Part shown: positions 43,742 to 55,410 of the stretch, in pieces | Position numbering within the stretch: the first letter of the stretch is position 1 | Layout: each line of letters begins with the position of its first letter | Source: Anthoceros angustus | Lineage: Eukaryota; Streptophyta; Anthocerotopsida; Anthocerotales; Anthocerotaceae | Assembly: GCA_010909165.1 (NCBI GenBank) | Contig: MU008182.1 | Coordinates: 310,001-374,000 of the forward strand | Reading direction: 5' to 3' | Length of the DNA stretch: 64,000 bases | Made by a program: the position numbers and the translations under genes | The notes under the pieces: generated by a model | Told to the model about the DNA's origin: nothing | Seen by the model: the letters and a program-made list of their open reading frames with translations, nothing else | The model's database searches: none

Positions 43742-44790
43742 GAGCTTGAGATGAGTTGAGAACAGTTAATTTCGAAAAGAGAGCTCAAGCATGACATAAG
43801 AAAGAAGAAGGAGCTTTATTTAGTTGTGTTCAAGCGATTAGAGGATGGACTTGAGGAAGAATCCCCATAGAAGAAAGACATCCCGAATAGAATACGAGCT
43901 GTCTTAGATGACTCTAAGGATTTAATGCCTCATGAACTACCGTGGCTAAGTGGTCCACCCTCCAGACATATCAGGCATGCATGCTTTGGCATATCAGTCT
44001 TTGGGACATGTAATTCAAATTCTGGTATGCCAGATGTGTGGATCAGACTGTGTAGAGAAATCTTCTTCTATCTGCAGCTTGCAATATTTGGGCAGGTAGT
44101 GTGTTGCGGTGCCCTTCCTACTATACCCATCTTGGCTAGTTGTAGCTCTCTATGACGCTGTGTTACCTTGTTGTTCCGTAGGTGTTTTTGTAGATTGGGT
44201 GTGGATGGTCAGTTTCACGTGGTCTCCAAAGGTTGTGTTTGGTGGTGATTTATAAAAGCTTGATCTTCTGGTCTGGCTTCCATAGAGAACTAGTGTCTTA
44301 AAGCTTCTTAAATTTGGAGAAGTTCATGTACGAAGTGCACGTTTGGGAGCAATTGGGGAAGGAGAGGGAAGCATAATCCAGCGAAATCCAATCTGGCGAA
44401 AGAGGGTAAATGTGTGGACTGGCTGCAATGTGAACACTAGCCGTGGTTGAATTCATAAACCGTTTTAAGTTGGGATGCTTGCAACTGGGGAAGGAGCACC
44501 GATCAGAGTCCAGCGACATCCAGAGAGCCGGCCTACACGCTTCGATGAAATGTGGAGGCTGACCCCAGGCGGTGTTGCGCAACGGTGTGCGGACCTTTCC
44601 TCGATTTCCCTGATTGTTACATATATAGCTAGTGTGCGATGCATCTAACGTAAATATATATGTCGGCCGACTCTGCGAGCGAGTGCGAAATGCCCGTTGA
44701 GCTACCCAAGACCTTTACCGTCTCGCAGAGTAGTAGATCTCAAGATTGAATTGAAGCTAGGGAGTATGCCTCCATCGAGACCACCATATA
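43742..44790. other. Non-coding or inserted stretch inside the Ty3 element
   Basis: About 1 kb separates protease from reverse transcriptase. Frames at 43,925-44,155 and, minus strand, 44,298-44,582 have no recognisable domain. Duplicated words (GGGGAAGGAG..CAGCGA, near 44,355 and 44,483) hint at a small internal repeat. This may be an unrelated insertion. In intact elements only a short linker is found here. Confidence 0.35.
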
Positions 44791-45306
44791 GGTTATCGCA
44801 GGATGAGCTACATGAACTCAAGTGACAACTATCCAACCTATTGGCAAAGGGATATATTAGAGTCTCTAAATTTTGGTGCGCCAGTATTGTTTACGCGCAA
44901 GAATGGAGCATTAAGGTTGTATCTGGATTACAGAGCTCTGAAAAAAATTATAGTTTCGAATACATATCCCTTGCCACTTAAGAATGCTACATCATAGATC
45001 TCGTGGGCAATTGTGTAGTAATCTATTATTGTTCTTTAGCCATAGTTTAGAGGAACATGCTGTTACTTGAAAGAAGTGTTACAAAAGCTAAGAGAGAATT
45101 CTTTGTTCTTGGCAATTGAGAAGTGTGACTTCGTCAAGAAAAAGATAGCTTTTCTAGATTTTTTTATCTCTACTAATGGAGTCCGAATGAAACACGATAA
45201 GGTTAAGGCCATTCAAGATTGGCAACCTCCTATGAACATTCATGAGGTGCGTTTATGGGTTTGGCCTCTGTATACAAGAGATATGTACATTTGTTTGCCA
45301 AGATAG
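44791..45306 (+). pseudogene. Ty3 element reverse transcriptase, palm deleted
   Basis: The plus strand has [24 protein letters not shown] and NTYPLPL (44,803-44,997), then VLQKLRENSLFLAIEKCDFVKK and FLDFFISTNGVRM..KVKAIQDWQPP (45,067-45,306). The part between, which should contain the catalytic YLDD, is missing: only about 70 non-coding bases remain. The enzyme is therefore dead by deletion. Confidence 0.75.
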
Positions 45307-45700
45307 CAGCCCCCATAACTGACCTCTTGAAAATGATGAAAGCTTGGAAATGGGATGATGAATGTCAAGCAACACTTGGATACTTGATGATGATGTTGAG
45401 TACTACTCAAGTATTAGGAATGTATGATCCCAAAAAGAATGTGGAAGTCTACAGCGATATTGCCTTCAAATGTGGAGGTGGAGTGTTGATGCAAGACAAT
45501 AAGCTGATAGCTTTTGAGTCTAGGAAACTGCATCCTTGTGAATTGAAGCATCCAACCTATGAAAAGAAGATGATTGTTGTCATTCATGGTCTGAATGTAT
45601 GGAGACACCATCTCTTGAGTAGATCTTTTGTGCTTTATATTAATAGTATCAGTACAATATCAGAGTTGAAGTTGAATGCAAGACAAGCTAGATAACAAAA
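45255..45700 (+). pseudogene. Ty3 element RNase H
   Basis: The plus frame encodes FAKIAAPITDLLKMMKAWKWDD and then the RNase H start NVEVYSDIAFKCGGGVLMQD, with the first catalytic Asp retained, ESRKLHPCELKHPTYEKKMI, and VWRHHLLSRSFVLYI. The domain is close to full length, with a stop near 45,690. Confidence 0.75.
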
Positions 45701-45849
45701 ATTTCCTAGCTATGTACGATGTGATTCTTAAGAATAATCTAGGAAAAGAGAATAAGGTTGCATATGCACTGAGTTGTAAAGAGAGTCAGAAGGTAAAGGC
45801 ACTGTCAATGCTGATTGAACCTATAGACACTCACAACCAAATAAGGGAA

Positions 45850-46135
45850 GCTTATCTGCGGATCTAGATGTTTTGGACTGGATCAATGGAATAGAGCAAA
45901 AAAGGAGCAAATTCAAGCTGGGAGATAGTTTGTTGGTATACAAACAGAAGAGGATTGTGATCCCAAATTCTTCAGAGTTGAAGAGGAAATTGCTTGTTGA
46001 ACGTCATGATGTGCCAAGTGCAGGTCATCGTGGAATTGACCTCACTTATGAAAAGCTACGGAAGCTGTTTTACTGGCCGGGAATGTATAAGCATACAATG
46101 GACTATGTCAAGGCAAGTGCTGTTTATTAAACAAT
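45850..46135 (+). pseudogene. Ty3 element integrase N-terminus only
   Basis: The frame at 45,873-46,130 carries KRIVIPNSSELKRKLLVERHD and GHRGIDLTYEKLRKLFYWPGM with the two His of the HHCC zinc domain. It stops at 46,130 before the two Cys and the whole DDE core. The element passes directly into 3' LTR sequence, so most of the integrase is deleted. Confidence 0.75.
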
Positions 46136-48262
46136 GTCCAGAAAGGACCCTGGATGATCGATCTATATATTATTTATCACAGAGGGCAGTGATTCTTTTT
46201 CCTAGAGGGGGAGAAAGTAAGGAGCCATGCAGCCCCAGGCTGGATCTAGTTCAGTAAGTTATGTGGTTAGTGGTAGTGAGGCATATCTTAGAGCTTAAGG
46301 AAGGTAGTCTGCTGTAGGCAGTTATTCAAGGAAATGAATAAGCCTCCCTATATAAGCGATGAAGCGAGCTCTAGATGGAACATCGTAGCACCTGGGCCAC
46401 ACTCTTGTTGAGGATAGAACTTGGGAGCCTAGAGAACTTAGAGCTATGTACCAGGCTAGGCAAAGGTGGGGAGCTCTCTCTTCTTATTGACTCTTGTTAT
46501 GTAGAAGCGGCGGAGAGGTCTTGGCTGAAACAAGATGGTAAAATAAGATAAAAGGTGAGAAGTTAAGTGAGATAAAAGCTAATTAGTAGCTACATTTGTT
46601 GCATGCAATCTCATATTAGAGAGAAATTGCCACAACTACTAATAAGAGCTCGAGAGAACTCTTTGTGATGAGTGGTGGCAAGAATCCCACAGGTTAATAG
46701 CTGCCTATTTGAGCGAAGGATGGTGGACTACTTGGACGCTTAGTGCTGGTGTTTGGTGTTGTTGTTGCTTCTAATTCGCCAAGTGTGTCATCGTGGAATT
46801 GACCTCACTTATGAAAAGCTACTCGCATCGGGAATGTATAAGCATACAATGGACTATGTCAAGGCAAGTGCTGTTTATTAAACAATGTCCGTAAAGGACC
46901 CCGGATGATCGATCTATATATTATTTATCACAGAGGCGTGATTCTTTTTCCTAGAGGGGAGAAAGTAAGGAGCCATGCATGTGGATCTAGTTCAAGAAGT
47001 TATGTGGTTAGTGGTAGTGAGGCATATCTTAGAGCTTAAGGAAGGTAGTCTCAGAGGCGTTATTCAAGGAAATGAATAAGCCTCCCTATATAAGCGATGA
47101 AGCGAGCTCTAGATGGAACATCGTAGCACCTGGGCCACACTCTTGTTGAGGATAGAACTTGGGAGCCTAGAGAACTTAGAGCTATGTACCAGGCTAGGCA
47201 AAGGTGGGGAGCTCTCTCTTCTTATTGACTCTTGTTATGTAGAAGCAGCAGGAGAGGTGCTGACTGTGAAACAGTATTGGTAAAATAAGATAAAAAGGTG
47301 AGAAGTTAAGTGAGATAAAAGCTAATTAGTAGCTACATTTGTTGCATGCAATCTCATATTAGAGAGAAATTGCCACAACTACTAATAAGAGCTCGAGAGA
47401 ACTCTTTGTGATGAGTGGTGGCAAGAATCCCACAGGTTAATAGCTGCCTATTTGAGCGAAGGATGGTGGACTACTTGGACGCTTAGTGCTGGTGTTTGGT
47501 GTTGTTGTTGCTTCTAATTCGCCAAGTGTGTCATCGTGGAATTGACCTCACTTATGAAAAGCTACTCGCATCGGGAATGTATAAGCATACAATGGACTAT
47601 GTCAAGGCAAGTGCTGTTTATTAAACAATGTCCGTAAAGGACCCCGGATGATCGATCTATATATTATTTATCACAGAGGCGTGATTCTTTTTCCTAGAGG
47701 GGAGAAAGTAAGGAGCCATGCATGTGGATCTAGTTCAAGAAGTTATGTGGTTAGTGGTAGTGAGGCATATCTTAGAGCTTAAGGAAGGTAGTCTCAGAGG
47801 CGTTATTCAAGGAAATGAATAAGCCTCCCATATAAGCGGCGAAGCGAGCTCTAGATGGAACATCGTAGCACCCGGGCCACACTCTTGTTGAGGATAGAAC
47901 TTGGGAGCCTAGAGAACTTAGAGCTATGTACCGTGCTAGGCAAGGTGGGGAGCTCTCTTCTTATTGACTCTTGTTATGTAGAAGCGGAGAGGTCTGTGAA
48001 AACAAGATGGTAAAATAAGATAAAAAGGTGAGAAGTTAAGTGAGATAAAAGCTAATTAGTAGCTACATTTGTTGCATGCAATCTCATATTAGAGAGAAAT
48101 TGCCACAACTACTAATAAGAGCTCAGAGAGAACTCTTTGTGATGAGTGGTCGGCAAGAATCCCCTGGGTTAATAGCTGCCTATTTGAAGCGAAGGATGGT
48201 GGACTACTTGGACGCTTAGTGCTGGTGTTTGGTGTTGTTGTTGCTTCTAATTACGCCAAGTG
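46136..48262 (+). repeat. Triplicated 3' LTR plus integrase tail
   Basis: The word TCGTGGAATTGACCTCACTT is found at 46,028, 46,791 and 47,534, giving periods of about 763 and 743 bp. Each unit consists of about 110 bp of integrase N-terminal coding sequence followed by the LTR (each with AAGTTATGTGGTTAGTGGTA and GGGCCACACTCTTGTTGAGG). The third LTR ends at about 48,262. Units 2 and 3 are almost identical to each other apart from small indels, many at CAG/CTG, while the first is more complete. Confidence 0.8.
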
Positions 48263-48278
48263 TATTCTATGAATAAAG

Positions 48279-48358
48279 AGAAAGTCTAGCTAGTGAGCTG
48301 GTCGTTGAGCCAGACTCAAGTGTCTGGCTCAACGACCAGCTCACCGGCTAGACTTTCT
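48279..48358. repeat. Long hairpin (37-bp arms, 6-nt loop)
   Basis: The left arm at 48,279-48,315 and the right arm at 48,322-48,358 are reverse complements except for one A/C mismatch and one G:U-type position. The core reads GAGCTGGTCGTTGAGCCAGA against its complement. It directly follows the third LTR copy and is not explained by a coding region. Confidence 0.8.
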
Positions 48359-48414
48359 ACAGCTCTCTCAATACAAGGCTTGCAGTGAACAATGAACTAA
48401 CTACCTATAAGGCT

Positions 48415-48457
48415 GTGCTCTGGCCCTTATATAAGCCTTGTATAAGGGCTAGAGCAC
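48415..48457. repeat. Second hairpin (17-bp arms, 9-nt loop)
   Basis: GTGCTCTGGCCCTTATA at 48,415-48,431 pairs with TATAAGGGCTAGAGCAC at 48,441-48,457, with one mismatch. It lies between the long hairpin and the 57-bp tandem repeat. Confidence 0.75.
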
Positions 48458-48612
48458 CTCGAGGAGTTGGTTTGCGAGTCGTCAGTTGACGGCGGCCTCT
48501 TTAAAGAACAGCACCTCGAGGAGTTGGTTTGCGAGTCGTCAGTTGACGGCGGCCTCTTTAAAGAGCAGCACCTCGAGGAGTTGGTTTGCGAGTCGTCAGT
48601 TGACGGCGGCCT
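48454..48612 (+). repeat. 57-bp tandem repeat, 2.8 copies
   Basis: The unit starting GCACCTCGAGGAGTTGG begins at 48,454, 48,511 and 48,568. The 57 bp equal 19 codons, so the plus frame 48,486-48,668 stays open and repeats RSWFASRQLTAASLK. I doubt it is a gene: it is short and has no neighbouring support. Confidence 0.8.
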
Positions 48613-48890
48613 ACTTGGAGCCTAGTCCTGCTGCCTCTATGAAGATGCTCGAGTCTCTCCCTCAATAAAGAGGCTGGAATGCTAGCTTGTAAACAGGACT
48701 TCAAACCCGTAAAAATGCTGGAATGCTAGTTTGAAGACGGGACTTCAAATCCGGATGCAGCTTGCTGTAAACCAATTTGCCAGATGGGATAGGTATGACA
48801 ATCCTATAAAGAGAAAATGGGATTTTTCTCTCGTCTCTCCGTAAATACCTTTATTCCACTAACAGCTGTTTGTAAGGGTCGTCACGAACT
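48613..48890. repeat. 44-bp direct repeat and spacer
   Basis: CTGGAATGCTAG.TTG followed by GGACTTCAAA occurs at about 48,674 and 48,718, two copies of 44 bp. The rest is AT-rich spacer leading to the 3' flank of the ARIA-like gene. Confidence 0.6.
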
Positions 48891-49161
48891 TTGAGCGCTC
48901 AAGACGAAGTGTGAAAACACAAGAAAATCCCTCTTCACAAAAAAAGTTCAGCACCTTCTCAATTAACCAAACCGAAGTGACCACTGGACGCCCTCACAGA
49001 ATCTGCCAATTTCATCATACTGTTTATGGAACAATCGATATCAAAAGGCCAACCCAAAACAAGCTGTTACAGTTTGCATTGCTTGACAATGCTGTTACAG
49101 TTTCATGACACCCGCGGATGCTGCTTAAAGCAAGTCAGGAGTAGAGGAGGAAAACTGAGGA
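48891..49161 (-). other. Probable 3' UTR of the ARIA-like gene
   Basis: Sequence downstream of the TGA at 49,162-49,164 on the minus strand. No further exon is recognisable. I saw no unambiguous polyadenylation signal, so the extent is a guess. Confidence 0.35.
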
Positions 49162-52100
49162 TCAAGAACAAGGTTGAGGCCTCAGAACTCGCAAAAAGTA
49201 GTCATGAATCTCGGGAATGATGCGCTGGACCAGAGACGCATACCTTCAACCAAGAGACAATATCAGTTTCAAGCTCACACACTTTGACACAGTCAAGATT
49301 TGCAACTTGTGTTGCCAGACAATGCAGCTATGCACAACTTGATTTACCCTGTCACGGTACACATTTGATCGTGATGTTCCAAAATAAACAGAACACATAT
49401 TTGCCTTAATGACCCAGCATGATAAGCTTCAGCTAACTCGAAGATAACGGATACATTCTCAACAGTCAGATCCTGCACAGATGAAGGTAGCAAAGGGTTG
49501 TTGCTTGGTACAAAGAAGCAACCATATAACACATACAACAGCTTAACAGAGACACCATACCTGAGCTATAGCATACTCACAGAGTCGCTTTAAGCCCTCA
49601 AGAAGGTATTGATCTGCAGCCCGAAGTAGATCTTGGGCAATGTCTGCAGTCACTTCCACCGTGCCAGTGTAGATGCACCTGCAGGGAAACGCTGAGTATA
49701 TCTGGCAGAGAGGTACATTCGGACTTTCACAAAAGAGTAAACTATTGCCACTGCTGCCCTTCACTTCAAACAGCTGTACCTCATCATCAACTCAAACACC
49801 TTCCAGCTGATGTTTGGAATTTCAATATCTTGAGCTTCCTTCTCCTGTGGAAAAGGAACCTTTAGTTAGAACAGAGACTCAGTTAGTTTGCTGAGGTGTC
49901 ACACCGTCACCCTTTCGGGTGATGTCTGGAATGAATCATATTTCTAATCAGCATTGTACCAAACACAATGTCTGCACCATTCTTGATTCACGGACACAGA
50001 AGTTGAATGGTGACTGCTTTTTAGCCAAAGCAATCCTTCTGTCACATCTCATCTTGACCTCTGCCTAGTTTGCAGCAAGTAATATAGCAGTGGTAGTGTG
50101 TACTCTGTATCCTCCATCAAACATAGCACGAAAAGCATCAGAAGATGCAAGCAGGGCAATCCGATGTGCATAGAACCGATTCCCTGCGGATAGTTCACAT
50201 GTGAGACATTAATTAGGGAAAGAAAATTATGGAGAAAGAGAGCAAAAACACAGCACAGCACACCTTCGACAAGAAATGTGACATCCGACAAAGTGCTGTT
50301 GTTCACGTACTGCTCCCCAAGGTATACCTGATCTCACGGAAAGCAAGAAGACCTCTTAGCCTGTGTCTACACTTCATGACTTCCTTATTGGATGGATGGA
50401 TAGCTATACACAGCAGATAAAAACCACCTGAGGTGTAGGTGGTGGAGGGGCAGCATCGATAGGAGACAAAGCTGCAGCCTTGGTGGCTAAGGTGTGCAGT
50501 GCAACAGCTCCGTCATGCTGTTGTTTGGAGCTCCCAAAAGAATTCAGCATCTCCAACAGCACTTCCATGCCTGCACAGGCCGTGACTCTGAACAATCATT
50601 CCAAGGAATTGTATACTGCCTAAGAGGTGGGATGATCCAACAGAAACACCTAAACATAGCAGCAAATCGGCCCAAAACACATCTGTGGGCCCACCAGGAT
50701 TTTCAATAAATATAGTCCGTTGATCTTCTGGTGCACAAAGATGTGCCAACGTCGTAGCAACCCGTCGCTGAACTATCTTGTCTGACTGGCGCATAAGGTA
50801 CAATAAATGCTTCAGGACCTGCACAGTCAATCTCTTTAGAGAACGCAGTGTTCACTCTAGATCTTTTTAGTACATAAGGTACCACGAGCAAGTGCATACT
50901 CGCCCATGTATCTTCTCCTCCAACCTCTTCAAAGTCTTCTGAACACAGTCCTTTGAAGCCTGTCATGCAGGGAGCCAGAATCATTCTAGTTGACCCACAA
51001 AGTAGTTGAGAGCGAATGCGGATATATTTTTTTGTTTCAATTCCCCAGTAATCTTTGGGTTTGTCACCAATGTGTTGTTCATTCGCCGACCTTTTCCAGT
51101 CAGTAAAATAGCAAATACCTGAACAATCAGATCACCATCTTGTAATCTCTGTACACCACCTTCTCTAACGATGTCTGACACATTATCCTGATAGTAAACA
51201 CATTGTTAACCACTGTATCAAATTTGCAGGTCATCTGAACAAATGCTTTGGAGAAGCCATAATCCATATCAACTAACTGCCAAGGCCCTACTGACTCAAC
51301 TCCTTTACTTAAACACACAGAACACTAGCGGGGATGTCAGTCTCAGGACATAATTCAAATAAACAACACATGAAGAAGTCAAACTCCACCTCATTATCTG
51401 CAAGACCATAGAGTGCAAAAGCAGCATTGTGCTGCAGAGAACCGTTCTTTGCATCCAGAAGTTCCAGCAAGGGCCTGAGGCCACCGTCATGTACAATCCC
51501 CGCCTGATTGTGGGTGTTCTGCTGAGGCTAGAATGAGAATTAGACAGGTCTCCAATAGCAGTAAGCTTCAGCAACCATGTCAAACTGAATCCGCAAAGCC
51601 AAACCTGAGCCAACCGACCCAGCGCAAACGCTGCCATCTCACGAAGCTGGGGATCTGATGCCTCCAGCATCCGAATGAGTGGTCTCACAGCACCCCGTTG
51701 AACTATATGAACCTTTAGCAGAAATCAAATGGCAACATCAACACGTGCATCAACACATCAAGAAAAACCATGTGTGTTACGCGATGAGGTTAAAGCTTGC
51801 CAGAGAAGCATAAAGCATGCAATAATGAGCCAACTTAATGGGACCCAACCAAGAATTGTTACAGAAAATTGAATGCTCACGGAACCTCAAATCAGTCAAC
51901 AAAAGACCTGACATAGGCTCACTGGTGAAGACTCTAGAGAGAAGCCAAAAGCTTGCTATCACTCTGCAGCAATATGTCAATTGACACAGAACAGGTAGAT
52001 GACACATGCCAACCAATACCTTGCATTCTGCATCTGTTGTTGCAAACTGACCCAGCAAAAGAGCAGCCTCTCTTTGACTTTCTTGGCACCTAGAGCTGCA

Positions 52101-54574
52101 GAGGCAACCTTCAAAGCTCAACAATGCGGGCTGGAAATATAGTCCAGAAGGAGGTGAACTGAAGCAGCGAGCCATAGTAGCTAAACCAACACATGAAGGC
52201 ACTACACTAAAAAGAAAAACCGTCCAGTCACAATACACTCTACGAAATTCAGCTGAAATATATGGACAGGTGAACCTAAGAAGCCCAATGACTGGCTGGA
52301 GAGCTCCTGCAAGAAGAACCTCTTTCTTGATGTTGCCTGAAGAATGCACGAGGTTCCCAATAACCCCAACCTGGCAGAACGAATAAAAACAGTGCATTAA
52401 CCTATGAAATTAATATGCAACTGGCATGTTTCCACAGAAAGCATACTTCCATGAAATTTCTGCTTCAAATGGGCTAAAATCATACAAATGTGATAGACCA
52501 CCCCTTCCAACATTGACAAAACCAACTATAAGCTACTCATTTCCTCCTAGAGAAGGGGACAACTTACTGCCTCATAGTGAATCCCAGTATCCTCAGATCG
52601 TAACATAAAGATTAATGTCGGCAGAGCATTTTGTTCAACAATCTGCCAAAACTTTACAGACATAACATCATCATAGATGTAGCACTAGACTCACCATGGA
52701 CGTAGCGCAGAATAGAATAAAGACCTCGCAACAGTGCATCAATTATGACCTGGTTTTTGTTTGCCTCGTTTTTGAATGCCAATGTACGTAATGCACCTGC
52801 AGCTGCCCTCTGTACTTTGCTGTCTGCAGATTCCAACAGCTCCACGAGCGGTGGAATCCCTCCCTCAGTTCTGAGCTCAACCCAGGCAAGTATTCTTAGT
52901 CAGGGAGCAAATGCTGCACCAAGCAATTGGCATGAAGAAACAATGCAAAACAGCAATACTAATTTGCAGGATGTATACCCGTCACAATGCATTAATGTAT
53001 GTCAAAAACATCTGGTAAGCAGCCTAGCTTTAATATCAAAACAGGCCAAACTGACACAAAGTACGATCTAAGAAAAACACTGAAACATGCAATACCTCAC
53101 TCGACTTTTGATACTGAAGTTCTCATGGGCTAGATTTGTCAAAGCATCTGCTGCTCGACGGACAACACCATTAACCAAACGGCCAGCGGTACCACTTCCA
53201 CGCCTCTGTAACAGCGCGACAAGAGATGGCAGTGCACCTGCATCTGCAATCTGTCGTTGATGTTCAGGCTGTTCATCCACAAAACTGCCTCAGATATGGT
53301 GATCAACAAGGATGTCGCTAAAGATCGGCCAGTCAATAAAATGGAATGAGCCACTGACGGTGACTAGAACTTCATGCAAGGCACATCCTCTACACGGAAC
53401 CTCATATTGAACTCACCTTCACAGCAAGAAGTCCAAGTGCAAATGCAGCATCTTTCTCAACCTCGTGCTCACATGCAACTGGCCCTTCCCCGTCGGACAT
53501 CATCGGGGCACAAAGATGTGGTACGAGAGCACCCACTGCTCCTTGGTTCACGATAGTATCCACATGCTCCTCTGCAAGATCCCAGCAACAATAAACTTCA
53601 GGTGTAGCACTCCCATCATGCCCCATTCTGTCTCCAGTGAAACCAAATTAAATACATTGGCCAGCCACAGCTCAATACCAAGCTCATTGGCCCAGACATT
53701 TACAAATGTGAACATTTTCTCATTCAACACAAGCTGACGGACATGCCTAACAGAATATATATTTCGACGTCAAGAAGCAGAAGTTGTGTCTACAGCCATA
53801 AAACATTGAAGAATGTTATATCTGGCAATCCAGGTGAACCAGCAAAACCATTATCCAATTCGAGGACTCGGCCTGACACCCATGGACGATCAGGAACACC
53901 TACTCGGGTCTACGCTGTGCAGACCTTGTAGCCTGAGAGGAGGCACCGATTAATAAACTTAGCCCCGAGAGGAGGATCAACTACTAAGGAATTCACCAAA
54001 GGTGGAGTGTAAAATTCGGGTGGGGATAATTGTTTAACTCCCGTGTGCGGGTCTGATCGCGTGTAGCTCGCACAGATTATATACTTGGCTCAGCGAGCCA
54101 TATAACCGGGCCCGATGCTGTTCCTCTGCATTGAAATTGTTCTTACAGGCAGCTATCGAATACAACTGGGTAACATTTAGGAGATCTACGTTGCAATTAA
54201 GAAGGATTACACCCGCTTACATTAGGCGTCTAGGTCAACAACAACACCAGGAGGGTCCAGCTTGGAGCCAACAGGAAAGTCTCCTCACTGAAGGTCCACC
54301 AGCGAAACACAGAAGAGAACTCACCATGCTTCGCAAGCTCAGCAAGCGTATGGGCAGCTCGCCTTGACGCAATACGATCACTTTCACACCAGGAATTGCA
54401 CGATCGTAGGATCTCGACTTGCGTACGCACATTCTCAATCAGCGGGTCAGAATGCCCGTCAAGTGTGGCTAGAAGACCTAGAGAAGTTTCCGCCAGCTTC
54501 CTCTTGTGCCCCTTCCTTTCGCTGCCAGCCAACGACTTGGTATCCATACGCTCAGCGAGGGATCTTGTCTCCAT
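49162..54574 (-). CDS. ARIA: ARIA/ABAP1-type armadillo-repeat BTB/POZ protein, 19 coding exons, about 703 aa
   Basis: Minus-strand exons in transcript order: 54325-54574, 53417-53571, 53096-53268, 52750-52870, 52568-52642, 52276-52370, 52020-52095, 51605-51712, 51390-51518, 51119-51187, 50900-50959, 50695-50818, 50428-50570, 50264-50327, 50104-50183, 49780-49844, 49561-49678, 49348-49472, 49162-49243. They sum to 2,112 bp, in phase throughout. An NLS-like RKGHKRK lies at residues 20-26 and armadillo repeats run about 84-500 (EVEKDAAFALGLLAVK, RRAADALTNLAHEN, VQRAAAGALRTLAFKN, ESQREAALLLGQFA, HNAAFALYGLADNE). A BTB domain follows, about 530-640 (NNSTLSDVTFLVEG, FYAHRIALLASSDAF, DIAQDLLRAADQYLLEGLKRLCE), then a C-terminal LVQRIIPEIHDYF. 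Arabidopsis ARIA (about 710 aa) binds ABF2 in ABA signalling; ABAP1 represses replication licensing. BTB domains often bind cullin-3. Which paralogue this is cannot be told. ATG at 54,547 is an alternative start. Confidence 0.9.
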
Positions 54575-55066
54575 ACATGCAACAACGAAACTGCAGACTG
54601 AGTCAGCAAACAAGACTTGTAATCCAGAGCTGTGGTCTGCTCCTCAAAACTGGAAAGCCCGAACTCCAAAATCGCCACCAGTTCGACATCACATATTGGT
54701 ATCAGCAGAAATTTGTAACTACATATGTAAACCTCCAAAGTCAGAAGCAACCAATCGTTGATATTCAGGGTACAGAGTTAACACGCCCGAGGGAAATCGA
54801 TATGGACAAACTTCTCGACCTAAGCAGGGTTTAACTGCAGGGTGTTTGTTCCCAATTGCTCAAGCCACATTTCCGCACCTTAACGTTCATTTTACCTGGT
54901 TATTATAAATTATTTATGACATTTATGATGTAATGATACAGTTGTATTTCTTTACATGTCCCCCACAAAATTGAAATATGTAGGATCCAAGTTCTACGGA
55001 ACTGCAAAATTTGCCTTAACACTTCAATTGTGCGCACAATTCATCACCTAGGTTTTCAAAGGTAGC
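54575..55066 (-). promoter_or_regulatory. 5' flank of the ARIA-like gene
   Basis: On the minus strand the exon frame stays open upstream of 54,574 to about 54,613, and a possible acceptor (GTCTGCAG at about 54,592-54,599) precedes it. A 5' UTR intron is therefore possible. I see no clear TATA box. The MITE begins at the far end of this segment. Confidence 0.35.
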
Positions 55067-55352
55067 GTCATGTCGTGTGACACTAATCTCAACGCTTGGG
55101 TCTAGTGTTTGATTGGAGTTAATTAATCTAATTACTTATCTTGAAGTAGGCAATTAGTATTAATTAATCTAAAAGGTTTAGGTTAATAAGTATTGATTTT
55201 GTTAATTAAATATAGTTAGCGATATGAGAGAGTAGCTTGCACGTCGTGCCACAAACACACTCTCCCCACAAAAAAAAACACGCAAATACCTCACACACCG
55301 CTCTCCGAGTCACAGCTTTGACCTCCTCACAACACTCTTGCATTGCATATCT

Positions 55353-55384
55353 AGAGGACAAGCTATGATCTGAGCTTGTCCTCT
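55353..55384. repeat. Perfect 12-bp hairpin inside the MITE
   Basis: AGAGGACAAGCT at 55,353-55,364 pairs perfectly with AGCTTGTCCTCT at 55,373-55,384, with an 8-nt loop. It is not symmetric with the element's ends, so it is a separate internal fold. Confidence 0.7.
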
Positions 55385-55410
55385 GTAAAAGGGTCTATGT
55401 ATACTAGCCC

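Noticed and set aside
48454-48612. CRISPR-like array
   Set aside because: The 57-bp units are contiguous with no unique spacers, and the context is a plant nuclear genome; it is an ordinary tandem repeat.
52745-53071. Plus-strand 108-residue frame
   Set aside because: Antisense to exon 4 and its flanking introns in the ARIA-like gene, with Ser/Ala-rich content and no independent support.
49543-54613. Separate small minus-strand genes (many short armadillo or BTB frames)
   Set aside because: They are exons plus intron read-through of one gene; joining at consensus splice sites gives a continuous frame of 703 codons.
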